From contig CBFDBQ010000040.1 in NCBI GenBank assembly GCA_965603095.1, positions 1 through 20,550 on the forward strand: 20,550 bases of DNA, written 5' to 3'. A program made the position numbers and the translations under genes. The notes under the pieces are model-generated. The model was not told the DNA's origin, ran no database searches, and worked only from the letters and a program-made list of their open reading frames with translations. This stretch comes from DAOVVL01 sp965603095 (GTDB taxonomy: Bacteria > Pseudomonadota > Alphaproteobacteria > Rhodospirillales > Magnetovibrionaceae). Of the stretch, positions 14,059 to 20,550 are shown in pieces; positions within the stretch are counted from its first letter, which is position 1, and each line of letters starts with the position of its first letter.

Positions 14059-14553
14059 TTACTTAGGCCACTGCAATCTAGATTTTACCCCGGAAATAGA
14101 AGTATTAAGCAACAGCAATTCATTCAATGATAGCTGGCTTCCGCGAAAACGTATGGCAATGGCCTTAGCTTCACGGCCCTTGGTTGTTCGGGTTTTTATG
14201 GAATATTCATAACGACAAACCATAAGTCCACGAAAGGATTCTTCCGGGGTGACGGTTCCCTTTGCCGGAACGGTGTAATCAAAGGTTAGCGAAACATTTT
14301 TTATGTTTTCCGCATCCCAACCGCGGGCTTTAATTAATGCCACATCGGTAAAATCCTTGGACAGTTTTTCAAGCGCTACTAAACAGTGATCGCCCTCGGG
14401 GTCGGGGGCTTTTTTTACACCCCCACCACAAGACGCGAGAAAAACCAGCGAAGCCAATAATGAAGCCCTTAATCCCGTGAGCAAAAATCGACTGTTTTGC
14501 CGGATGTTTTGCCAGATGCCTTGAATGTGTTTTGTATGCTTTTGCGAATCCAT
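14059..14553 (-). CDS. Probable small lipoprotein of unknown function
   Basis: 164-residue product that I do not recognise. A hydrophobic stretch ends in the lipobox LVFLASC with Cys42 as the expected lipidated residue, followed by GGGVKKAPDPEGDHC, a flexible linker with a further Cys. The rest reads as a small mixed alpha/beta domain (about 55-164) with two cysteines, one in DHCLVALEKL and one in LMVCRYEYSI, which might form a disulfide. The N-region before the lipobox is unusually long (about 22 hydrophilic residues), so the real start could be downstream at a TTG; no convincing ribosome binding site helps to decide. It is divergent from lexA and 73 bp upstream of the FecR-domain gene on the same strand, so the two may be co-expressed envelope proteins. 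Confidence 0.68.
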   Translation of the reverse strand: MDSQKHTKHIQGIWQNIRQNSRFLLTGLRASLLASLVFLASCGGGVKKAPDPEGDHCLVALEKLSKDFTDVALIKARGWDAENIKNVSLTFDYTVPAKGTVTPEESFRGLMVCRYEYSIKTRTTKGREAKAIAIRFRGSQLSLNELLLLNTSISGVKSRLQWPK

Positions 14554-14619
14554 AGGCAGAGTATGCGTTTTGTCTAAGGTTTACGCCATATAATACCTAA
14601 ACTAGTCAAAAACTGGCCC

Positions 14620-14648
14620 TTGACGGTAAATGAGAACTAAAGTAGAAC
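14620..14648 (+). promoter_or_regulatory. lexA promoter
   Basis: -35 TTGACG (14620-14625), 17-bp spacer, -10 TAGAAC (14643-14648; four of six match TATAAT). The -10 lies within the LexA box, so bound LexA would block RNA polymerase, the expected autorepression layout. The start point would be near 14655, about 50 nt before the lexA ATG. Confidence 0.6.
14634..14648. promoter_or_regulatory. LexA (SOS) box, alphaproteobacterial type
   Basis: GAAC-TAAAGTA-GAAC on the plus strand, which reads GTTC-N7-GTTC on the minus strand: a perfect match to the direct-repeat LexA box known from alphaproteobacteria. It sits 55 bp upstream of lexA and overlaps its -10. Confidence 0.88.
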
Positions 14649-14658
14649 ATTAGTTGAC

Positions 14659-14673
14659 GTTTTTGTTTTGTTC
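14659..14673. promoter_or_regulatory. Possible second, imperfect LexA box
   Basis: GTTT-TTGTTTT-GTTC on the plus strand, one mismatch from GTTC-N7-GTTC, in opposite orientation to the first box and 10 bp beyond it. The region is T-rich, so chance is a serious alternative. Confidence 0.35.
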
Positions 14674-14703
14674 TAATTATTAATGAGCCATATAGGTGAC
14701 CAA

Positions 14704-15423
14704 ATGCTGACCAAAAAACAATACGAGCTTTTATCCCTGCTCAACACCCGCATCAAGGAAACTGGCGTTCCGCCATCGTTTGATGAAATGAAAGATGCCC
14801 TTGGCCTCAAATCCAAATCGGGCATCCATCGGCTGATTAGCGGGCTTGAAGAACGTGGCTTCATCCGCCGCCTTCCCCATCGCGCACGCGCGCTTGAGGT
14901 TCTTAAGCTTCCTGAAAACATGGCAGATTCTTCAGATAATATTGCCGACACCCCAGAAATTATTTCTGGAAATGTTATACGCGGTGATTTTGGCCCAGAG
15001 CGCACACCAGATTCAAAATCATCTGATGGCAGCGAAGGCGAAGCTGTCACGCTTCCCATGCTTGGACGCATTGCCGCTGGCACACCAATTGAGGCAATAA
15101 GCGACCCTTCTAGCTATGTTGATATTCCTGCATCAATGATAAGTGGTGGTGAACATTTTGCGCTTGAGGTTGATGGCGATTCAATGATTGAAGCGGGCAT
15201 CTTTGATGGTGATACGGTAATTATTGAACGCACCAACAAGGTTGAAAATGGAACAATTTGTGTTGCCTTGGTTGATGGCGAAGAAGCGACACTTAAAAGG
15301 CTTCGTCGTAAAAATAATTCCATTGCGCTGGAACCTGCCAACAAAGATTTTGAAACCCGCATTTTTGGCCCTGACCGGGTTGCGGTTCAGGGTCGGCTTG
15401 TGGGGTTGGTGCGTAAATATTAA
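14704..15423 (+). CDS. lexA: LexA repressor (SOS regulator, S24 self-cleaving)
   Basis: Represses DNA-damage genes and cleaves itself when RecA is activated. 239 residues from MLTKKQYELLSLLNTRIKET, the standard alphaproteobacterial start. The winged-helix DNA-binding domain includes SFDEMKDALGLKSKSGIHRL and GFIRRLPHRARALEV. An unusually long, Ser/Asp-rich linker follows (about 75-115). The cleavage site is Ala125-Gly126 (in GRIAAGTP). The catalytic dyad is Ser160 (DGDSMIEAGIFDGD) and Lys198 (EEATLKRL). AGGTGA 5 nt before 14704 fixes the start against an ATG 21 bp upstream. A perfect SOS box overlaps its promoter. It converges on comEC, with both stop codons inside one palindrome. Confidence 0.97.
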   Translation: MLTKKQYELLSLLNTRIKETGVPPSFDEMKDALGLKSKSGIHRLISGLEERGFIRRLPHRARALEVLKLPENMADSSDNIADTPEIISGNVIRGDFGPERTPDSKSSDGSEGEAVTLPMLGRIAAGTPIEAISDPSSYVDIPASMISGGEHFALEVDGDSMIEAGIFDGDTVIIERTNKVENGTICVALVDGEEATLKRLRRKNNSIALEPANKDFETRIFGPDRVAVQGRLVGLVRKY

Positions 15424-15442
15424 TTAAGTATACTTAATTAAT
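15419..15442. repeat. 24-bp perfect palindrome joining the lexA and comEC 3' ends
   Basis: Centred between 15430 and 15431, each arm reads ATTAATTAAGTA in its own direction. Only one base per arm is G or C. It contains the TAA stops of both convergent genes (15421-15423 and 15434-15436). It may form a cruciform or a weak bidirectional hairpin, but there is no GC-rich stem or U-run typical of an intrinsic terminator. Confidence 0.75.
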
Positions 15443-16900
15443 TATCCAGGGCCTATTGCCGCGCCGCTGGTTTACGGTTTCTACTTTGATGCCGTCATCA
15501 TTTAACCAAATCGCATAAGTGCCATTTTTTTTAAGATCTTTCACGCTTATCAAATGCGAAACCTCGGGGCATTGATGTTTCTGGCCGTAACTAGCAACCT
15601 CTATTCCCTTTTCAAGCGCAAACAATATATCGACACCGCTGGTACAATCTTCGGCAAATGATTGTGCGGTTTTAGCAAATGAAACCTTGTGTCCACTTTT
15701 TTGATAAATACAGCCTATGGCATCGCAGGAAACACCATTTGTTTTTCCATTTTTTGGCCATTTTCCTTGGACGCCGTAAAGCCCCGCGCGACGGAGCCAT
15801 ATATTTCGCTCGAACCTTGCCTTGCTTAGGGTGGAAACCGTGTAACCGCCACCATCTGTTTGCACGGCGGCCAATTTTGCGCTGGATGAAACAAGAATAT
15901 CTGGAGTTTGCAAAAAAATCGAGCTTGTCATGCCCAAAATAATTATCGGAAAACCTGCAATACGTATTTTTCCACGCCAGATTGCGGACCATAAACCACC
16001 AATAACAAGTAAGCCCAGTCCCCACATGGGAAATGCTGGCGTCACTCTTACTGCGCCCGGCATTTCGGATACTATTTTTGCGACCCAAATTACCACTTCA
16101 ACCCCAACACCCATTGTATGAAGGGCTACATCCTCCAGACCAAGGGGCATAAGGGCAAACGCGCTAACTGCCGCAGGCATTATCCAAAGCGCCGTAACCG
16201 GCACGGCAACTAGGTTTGCAATTAAACCGAACGTGGCAACGCTATTAAAATGAAACGCCGCAAATGGTGCCGTTGCAAGGCCTGCTACCAACGTGGTTAA
16301 GGCCACGCCAACCACATAATATGATATTTTTCTAAAGTTTGATTTTTTCTGGCTGTGGTGTTTATCGCGATCTCTAAATTCTTCGTAAAATGCAACCAAC
16401 GCAACCACGGCGGCAAAGGAAAGCTGAAAGCTTGCTCCCAATATACTTTCAGGCGAAGTAAGTAAAATCGCCATGGCCGCCCATGCGACAACGCGCATTG
16501 AAATACCTTGCCTGTCAAAAACCACCGCCAACAACACAAATGCAAGCATAAGAAATGCGCGCTGAGTTGGCATGGTGGTTCCAGAAATAAACGCATAGGC
16601 TAATGCACCAACCATTGCCGCAATTGCCGCCCATTTTTTAACCGGATACCTAAGCGCCAACCCCGGAACTAATACTAAAAGAGCACGCACGGAAAAAAAT
16701 AATATTCCCGCGACTAGGCCCACATGAAGCCCGGATATTGCAAGCAAATGGGCAAGCCCAGAATTACGCATTGCATTCATAATTTCTTTTGGTATGGCTG
16801 ATCGGTCGCCAGTCATTAACGCGCTGGCAACACCACCTATTCCTCCATCAAGAACCGAGCGAACAATTAAATTAATATTTTCCCGTACCCGCTCAACCAT
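15434..16900 (-). CDS. comEC: ComEC/Rec2 DNA-uptake channel, C-terminal piece after in-frame stop
   Basis: Downstream piece of comEC, 488 residues from the first ATG after the stop at 16912-16910. ComEC carries single-stranded DNA across the inner membrane in natural transformation. This piece holds the complete Competence domain: VASALMTGDRSAIPKEIMNA, GLAHLLAISGLHVGLVAGIL and SGTTMPTQRAFLMLAFVLLA are classic blocks, followed by many membrane helices (about to residue 330). The C-terminal part, with CDAIGCIYQKSG, FAEDC and RRGNRPW, is the degenerate metallo-beta-lactamase-like tail usual in alphaproteobacterial ComEC. Reading upstream in the same frame gives ATC CCT TTT and then TAA, so the piece is continuous with 16910-17602 apart from one codon. 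No ribosome binding site precedes 16900, so independent translation is doubtful. Confidence 0.85.
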   Translation of the reverse strand: MVERVRENINLIVRSVLDGGIGGVASALMTGDRSAIPKEIMNAMRNSGLAHLLAISGLHVGLVAGILFFSVRALLVLVPGLALRYPVKKWAAIAAMVGALAYAFISGTTMPTQRAFLMLAFVLLAVVFDRQGISMRVVAWAAMAILLTSPESILGASFQLSFAAVVALVAFYEEFRDRDKHHSQKKSNFRKISYYVVGVALTTLVAGLATAPFAAFHFNSVATFGLIANLVAVPVTALWIMPAAVSAFALMPLGLEDVALHTMGVGVEVVIWVAKIVSEMPGAVRVTPAFPMWGLGLLVIGGLWSAIWRGKIRIAGFPIIILGMTSSIFLQTPDILVSSSAKLAAVQTDGGGYTVSTLSKARFERNIWLRRAGLYGVQGKWPKNGKTNGVSCDAIGCIYQKSGHKVSFAKTAQSFAEDCTSGVDILFALEKGIEVASYGQKHQCPEVSHLISVKDLKKNGTYAIWLNDDGIKVETVNQRRGNRPWIIN

Positions 16901-16909
16901 AAAAGGGAT

Positions 16910-17602
16910 TTATGCGGCGCCCACACTGGGTGCCCTGCCCTCAATAATTGCTGTGCCAAACGAAAAGCCAACTCCACCAAGGCCGCGAAAATAAGATTGG
17001 CGTTGAAAATCAAATGCGCCAGGTGATGCCGGTGGAGATGGCGGTTTTAGCGTTGCCCAAACGCGGACCCAATCGCCACTTGTTATCTTGGGCTGTTTGC
17101 CCATCAGTACAACCCGAACAGAATTTGGGGTTTTATCGGGCGCAAGGGTGCTAATTTGTAATTTTTCAATGGTAATGCGTTTTGATTTGGACCGATGCTC
17201 AACCCGCACCACCTGTCCACTAACATCGACCGGGCCAATTTCTTTTGTAAGCATCGGTCTGTCAGCCGACCATGTTGCAAACTGTGCCGCACTAAACCCT
17301 GCACTAAACACAAAAACAGGGATAAGAATAAGAGTTAGAAAATAATAATTCTGACTTTCGTGCTTTCTTGTCAAAAATAGCAATAATCCGGCAAGTGCCA
17401 GCAACAAAGGCCCGGCCCATAAAGCTGGTTCAAAATTAAGAGAAAAATAAGCCCCAATACCCATACTGCAAAAAACCGGTACCCATAATATCCAGCGCTC
17501 ACGCTCTTTACCAAGTGCATGTGCAACGCTTACCCCAAACATTCGCGCCCGACGGGCGGCGTGACTGGTGGTATATTTTATTATGCCTAATTGTTGGCTC
17601 AA
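16910..17602 (-). CDS. comEC: ComEC/Rec2 N-terminal piece (truncated by in-frame TAA)
   Basis: First 230 residues of comEC. Two or three membrane segments (about 38-85: WILWVPVFCSMGIGAYFSLN, LWAGPLLLALAGLLLFL, and a third around FLTLILIPVFVFSAG) precede the DUF4131/OB-like soluble domain with VSGQVVRVEHRS, VRVVLMGKQPKITSGDWVRV and SPGAFDFQRQSYFRGLGGVG. The last is the conserved ComEC block just before the channel domain. The ORF ends GRAPSVGAA-TAA, with the channel domain continuing in the same frame 3 codons later. Start is uncertain: TTG at 17602 with AAGG 3 nt before it, or ATG at 17542. The gene is divergent from gltX and convergent with lexA, its usual alphaproteobacterial place. Nonsense mutation, a sequencing error or readthrough could all explain the split. 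Confidence 0.82.
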   Translation of the reverse strand: MSQQLGIIKYTTSHAARRARMFGVSVAHALGKERERWILWVPVFCSMGIGAYFSLNFEPALWAGPLLLALAGLLLFLTRKHESQNYYFLTLILIPVFVFSAGFSAAQFATWSADRPMLTKEIGPVDVSGQVVRVEHRSKSKRITIEKLQISTLAPDKTPNSVRVVLMGKQPKITSGDWVRVWATLKPPSPPASPGAFDFQRQSYFRGLGGVGFSFGTAIIEGRAPSVGAA

Positions 17603-17726
17603 AAACCTTAAATCTCCGCCAATAGCACCCTATATGATTTTGTATGAATGTCTTAAATGTGTTAAACCCCACCCAATTCATACTAGTGTCAAACCCCACC
17701 CAAGAACGAGGATTTGTTTTCCCGCC
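17603..17726. promoter_or_regulatory. Divergent comEC / gltX spacer
   Basis: 124-bp region that should hold both promoters. It carries the duplicated AAACCCCACCCAA motif near gltX. No confident -35/-10 pair was identified. A reading frame in phase with gltX runs through it, but the encoded residues do not resemble a GltX N-terminus. Confidence 0.5.
17664..17703 (+). repeat. Two direct copies of AAACCCCACCCAA upstream of gltX
   Basis: Perfect 13-bp copies at 17664-17676 and 17691-17703, 27 bp apart start to start. The last copy ends 23 bp before the gltX ATG, so it would lie in the leader or around the start point. The core also occurs inverted in the tpiA/ppiD spacer (277-287). Confidence 0.65.
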
Positions 17727-19136
17727 ATGACCGTTGTTACCAGATTTGCCCCCTCACCCACAGGATTTCTCCATATTGGCGGTGCCAGAACGGCATTGTT
17801 CAACTGGCTTTACTCTCGCCATATGGGCGGAAAGTTTCTGTTGAGAATTGAAGATACCGACCGGGCCAGATCAACCGACGAGGCCACCAAGGCAATTATC
17901 CACGGCATGCACTGGCTTGGTCTAGATGCAGACGAAGATCCCATAAGCCAGTATTCACGCCAACAAAGCCACGTTGATGTGGTAAAAAAACTATTGGCCG
18001 AGGGTAAGGCTTATAATTGCTATTGCTCACCCGAAGAGCTTGAAAAAATGCGCGAACAAGCAAGGTCAGATGGAAAGCCCATGCGCTATAACGGCAAATG
18101 GCGTGATAAAAACCCAGACGATGCCCCCGAAGGTGTTTCCCCGGTTGTTCGTTTAAAGGCGGAACAAGCAGGAACAACAACCATAAACGACATGATCCAA
18201 GGTGACGTTAGTGTTGAAAATACCGAAATGGATGATTTTGTCCTGCTGCGCGCAGACGGTACACCCACATACATGTTAGCCGTTGTGGCCGATGACCACC
18301 ATATGGGAATAACCCACGTCATTCGCGGTGACGACCACCTGACCAATACCTTTAGACAGATACAACTTTACAAGGCAATGGGCTGGGATTTGCCAATATT
18401 TGCCCATATGCCGCTTTTGCACGGGAGCGATGGCAAGAAGCTTTCAAAACGTCATGGTGCATTGGGGGTTAAGGCCTATGAAGAAATGGGTTTTTTGCCT
18501 GAAGCCGTTTGTAATTATCTGCTTCGCCTTGGCTGGGGCCATGGTGATGATGAGATAATATCCAACAAACAAGCCATAGAATGGTTTGATGTGGTCAACG
18601 TGGGAAAGGCGGCGGCCCGTTTTGATATGGACAAACTAACCAGCCTAAACGCCCACTATATTCGCATTGCCGATGATGAACGTCTTGCCAATTTGGTCTT
18701 GCCAAAAATCAGTGAAATATTGGCTGGAAATATGGCTTCTGATGCTGAAAACAGATTAAAAAATGGTATGGCTGGCCTAAAGGGTCGCGCTAAGACAATC
18801 GTAGAACTAGCTGAAAATGCAGTATTTTATTGCAAAAATAGACCCCTTTCCATGAACGACAAGGCCAGCAAGCTTCTTTCTGGTGATGGGCATGACAAAC
18901 TGGCAGGTTTTCGTGCTATATTGGCCGAAATCGATGACTGGAGTGCTCCCACGCTTGAAGAAAAAGCCAGAGTTTTTTCTGAAAATGAGGGATGCAAGCT
19001 GGGCCAGGTAGCTGGGCCGTTACGGGCCGCGCTTACGGGGTCTAATTCATCACCCGGAATGTTCGAAGTATTGGAAATACTCGGAAAAGAGGAAACCCTT
19101 GGCCGAATTGATGACGCCTTAAACACGACCAAATAA
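17727..19136 (+). CDS. gltX: Glutamyl-tRNA synthetase
   Basis: Class I aminoacyl-tRNA synthetase charging tRNA-Glu (possibly also tRNA-Gln in organisms using the amidotransferase route). 469 residues from MTVVTRFAPSPTGFLHIGGA, with the HIGH-type motif HIGG at 16-19. The second ATP motif is KKLSKRHGA (KLSKR 238-242). Other blocks are FLLRIEDTDRARS, DDHHMGITHVIRGDDHL and PIFAHMPLLHGSDG. A CYC pair (98, 100) recalls the zinc knuckle of the family, but the second ligand pair is missing (YNGKWRD instead), common in non-zinc forms. An in-frame ATG 159 bp upstream was rejected because the added residues are unlike the family. GAGGA lies about 14 nt upstream of the start. gltA follows after 44 bp, the usual alphaproteobacterial order. 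Confidence 0.96.
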   Translation: MTVVTRFAPSPTGFLHIGGARTALFNWLYSRHMGGKFLLRIEDTDRARSTDEATKAIIHGMHWLGLDADEDPISQYSRQQSHVDVVKKLLAEGKAYNCYCSPEELEKMREQARSDGKPMRYNGKWRDKNPDDAPEGVSPVVRLKAEQAGTTTINDMIQGDVSVENTEMDDFVLLRADGTPTYMLAVVADDHHMGITHVIRGDDHLTNTFRQIQLYKAMGWDLPIFAHMPLLHGSDGKKLSKRHGALGVKAYEEMGFLPEAVCNYLLRLGWGHGDDEIISNKQAIEWFDVVNVGKAAARFDMDKLTSLNAHYIRIADDERLANLVLPKISEILAGNMASDAENRLKNGMAGLKGRAKTIVELAENAVFYCKNRPLSMNDKASKLLSGDGHDKLAGFRAILAEIDDWSAPTLEEKARVFSENEGCKLGQVAGPLRAALTGSNSSPGMFEVLEILGKEETLGRIDDALNTTK

Positions 19137-19180
19137 TGCCCTAATAAGTAGCGCCCTAAATAACAAAAAGAGAGGTAAGT

Positions 19181-20494
19181 ATGCCCGATCCAAAATCAGC
19201 TAATAAATCATTTACCCTGACCGACAATACCACCGGACAAAGCTGGGAATTACCCCTGCTTGAAGGCACCGTCGGCCCTGCGGTTATTGATATTCGAAAA
19301 CTATATGCTGATACTGGATGTTTTACCTACGACCCCGGATACACCTCAACCGGCAGTTGCCAATCTGAAATTACCTATATTGATGGCGAAAAAGGTGAAT
19401 TACTTTATCGCGGCTATCCAATTCAACAACTGGCCGAAGGATCCACCTTTATGGAGGTGTGTTATTTATTGATTTACGGCGAACTTCCGACCCAAGACCA
19501 AAAAGATAAATTCCTTAGCCGCATAACCTATCACACCATGCTGCATGAACAGATGAATGATTTTTTCACCGGGTTCAGGCGAGATTCACACCCAATGGCC
19601 ATTATGGTTGGTGTGGTTGGTGCGCTTTCAGCGTTTTATCATGACAGCACCGATATTTCAGACCCCAAACACCGTTTTATCGCATCAACCCGCATGCTTG
19701 CAAAAATGCCAACCATTGCGGCCAATGCTTATCGTTATTCACGCGGACTTCCGTTTGCTTATCCAAAAAATAATCTTAAATTCTCGGAAAACTTTCTTTA
19801 TATGATGTTTTCCAACCCATGCGAAGATTATGTGGTAAATCCAGTTCTGGCCAAGGCCATGGACCGCATTCTTATTCTTCATGCCGACCATGAACAAAAT
19901 GCATCAACTTCAACCGTGCGTATTGCGGGCTCTTCCGGTGCCAACCCATTTGCCTGTATTGCATCTGGTATTGCGTCCCTTTGGGGGCCGGCCCACGGTG
20001 GTGCCAATGAAGCAGTGCTAAACATGTTAAATGAGATTGGCTCGAAAGACCGGGTTGCTGAATACATAAAGCGCGCTAAAGACAAAAACGACCCGTTCCG
20101 TCTTATGGGTTTTGGTCACCGAGTTTATAAAAATCATGACCCAAGGGCAACTGTAATGCGCCAAACCTGCCATGAGGTTTTGAATGACTTGGGCATCAAG
20201 GATGACCCACTGCTTGATTTAGCCTTGGAGCTAGAACGTATTGCGCTGGAAGATGAATATTTCATCGAAAAGAAGCTTTACCCCAACGTTGATTTCTATT
20301 CAGGAATTATTTTCAAGGCAATGGGAATTCCAACATCCATGTTCACGGTTTTATTTGCCGTTGCCCGTGTTGTTGGCTGGGTTGCCCAGTGGAACGAAAT
20401 GATTGAAGACCCTAGTCAAAAAATTGGCCGCCCACGCCAGCTTTACACCGGGAAGACACATCGCGATTTCGTTCCCATAGAAAAACGTAAGTAA
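19181..20494 (+). CDS. gltA: Citrate synthase (type II)
   Basis: Entry enzyme of the TCA cycle, joining acetyl-CoA and oxaloacetate. 437 residues, the length of the hexameric, NADH-sensitive type found in Gram-negatives. Catalytic residues are His272 (LWGPAHGGANEAV), His313 (MGFGHRVYKNHDPRA) and Asp371 (YPNVDFYSG). Other family blocks are the N-terminal PGYTSTGSCQSEITYIDG, LLYRGYPIQQLA and the C-terminal GRPRQLYTG. GAGAGGT about 6 nt before the ATG is a good ribosome binding site. It is probably transcribed with gltX and ends at a strong terminator. Confidence 0.97.
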   Translation: MPDPKSANKSFTLTDNTTGQSWELPLLEGTVGPAVIDIRKLYADTGCFTYDPGYTSTGSCQSEITYIDGEKGELLYRGYPIQQLAEGSTFMEVCYLLIYGELPTQDQKDKFLSRITYHTMLHEQMNDFFTGFRRDSHPMAIMVGVVGALSAFYHDSTDISDPKHRFIASTRMLAKMPTIAANAYRYSRGLPFAYPKNNLKFSENFLYMMFSNPCEDYVVNPVLAKAMDRILILHADHEQNASTSTVRIAGSSGANPFACIASGIASLWGPAHGGANEAVLNMLNEIGSKDRVAEYIKRAKDKNDPFRLMGFGHRVYKNHDPRATVMRQTCHEVLNDLGIKDDPLLDLALELERIALEDEYFIEKKLYPNVDFYSGIIFKAMGIPTSMFTVLFAVARVVGWVAQWNEMIEDPSQKIGRPRQLYTGKTHRDFVPIEKRK

Positions 20495-20497
20495 AAT

Positions 20498-20535
20498 AAA
20501 ACGGCTGCTTAATTATAAAAGCAGCCGTTTTTTTT
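20498..20535 (+). terminator. Rho-independent terminator after gltA
   Basis: Perfect 13-bp stem (AAAACGGCTGCTT at 20498-20510, AAGCAGCCGTTTT at 20519-20531) with an 8-nt AT loop and an 8-T run (20528-20535), starting 4 bp after the gltA stop. Confidence 0.94.
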
Positions 20536-20550
20536 ATTATCTCTCAATTA

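Noticed and set aside
14041..14082. Hairpin plus T-run (minus strand) after the lipoprotein gene as a terminator
   Set aside because: The possible stem is only about 5 bp (AGATT/AATCT) with a 15-nt loop and no GC, too weak to call.
14654..14682. Alternative lexA promoter with -35 TTGACG at 14654-14659
   Set aside because: No good -10 at 16-18 bp, and the start point would fall at or after the ribosome binding site; the promoter at 14620-14648 fits better.
16900..16912. Frameshift as the cause of the comEC split
   Set aside because: The two pieces are in the same reading frame; only an in-frame TAA separates them.

Overview
The window looks like a chromosomal segment from a moderately AT-rich alphaproteobacterium. 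The order tpiA (divergent) / ppiD-trpE ... trpG-trpD-trpC-moaC ... lexA >< comEC <> gltX-gltA is the conserved housekeeping order of many alphaproteobacteria. The LexA box is of the alphaproteobacterial GTTC-N7-GTTC type. LexA, ComEC and GltX have the sequence character of that class. I cannot name a genus; a Rhodospirillales-like, perhaps marine, lineage is only a guess. There are no rRNA, tRNA, IS, phage or CRISPR features that I can see.

Layout. Positions 1-186 (minus) hold the start of tpiA, cut by the window edge. A 292-bp divergent spacer with three tandem 11-bp repeats precedes ppiD (479-2353), which is followed after 4 bp by trpE (2358-3884). The trp genes are then interrupted by a seven-gene block on the opposite strand (10005 down to 3881). 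In transcription order it contains copA (Cu+ P1B-ATPase), cueR (MerR-family Cu+ sensor), a YibQ-type divergent polysaccharide deacetylase, copZ (HMA copper chaperone), a secreted CxxC thioredoxin-like protein, a secreted helical protein of unknown function, and a second secreted CxxC thioredoxin-like protein. trpG-trpD-trpC-moaC resume on the plus strand (10197-13171). Where moeA is usually found there are instead two minus-strand envelope genes: a FecR-domain protein with an Arg/Asp-rich tail, and a small lipoprotein. lexA follows with its own SOS box. It converges on comEC across a 24-bp perfect palindrome. comEC is divided by an in-frame TAA. gltX and gltA close the window, with a strong intrinsic terminator after gltA.

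Most interesting reading. The copper block carries two recognisable MerR-type promoters with TTGACC -35 boxes and 19-bp spacers. One, with a near-perfect CueR dyad, lies before copA. A second, more degenerate one overlaps the stop codon of the deacetylase gene and points at copZ. If the second site is real, the copZ / thioredoxin / helical protein / thioredoxin operon is a Cu+-induced unit. It would couple cytoplasmic copper handling (CopA, CopZ, CueR) to a periplasmic thiol-redox module built from two paralogous thioredoxin-fold proteins flanking a cysteine-free helical protein. I know of no named system with this make-up; this is inference from sequence and context.
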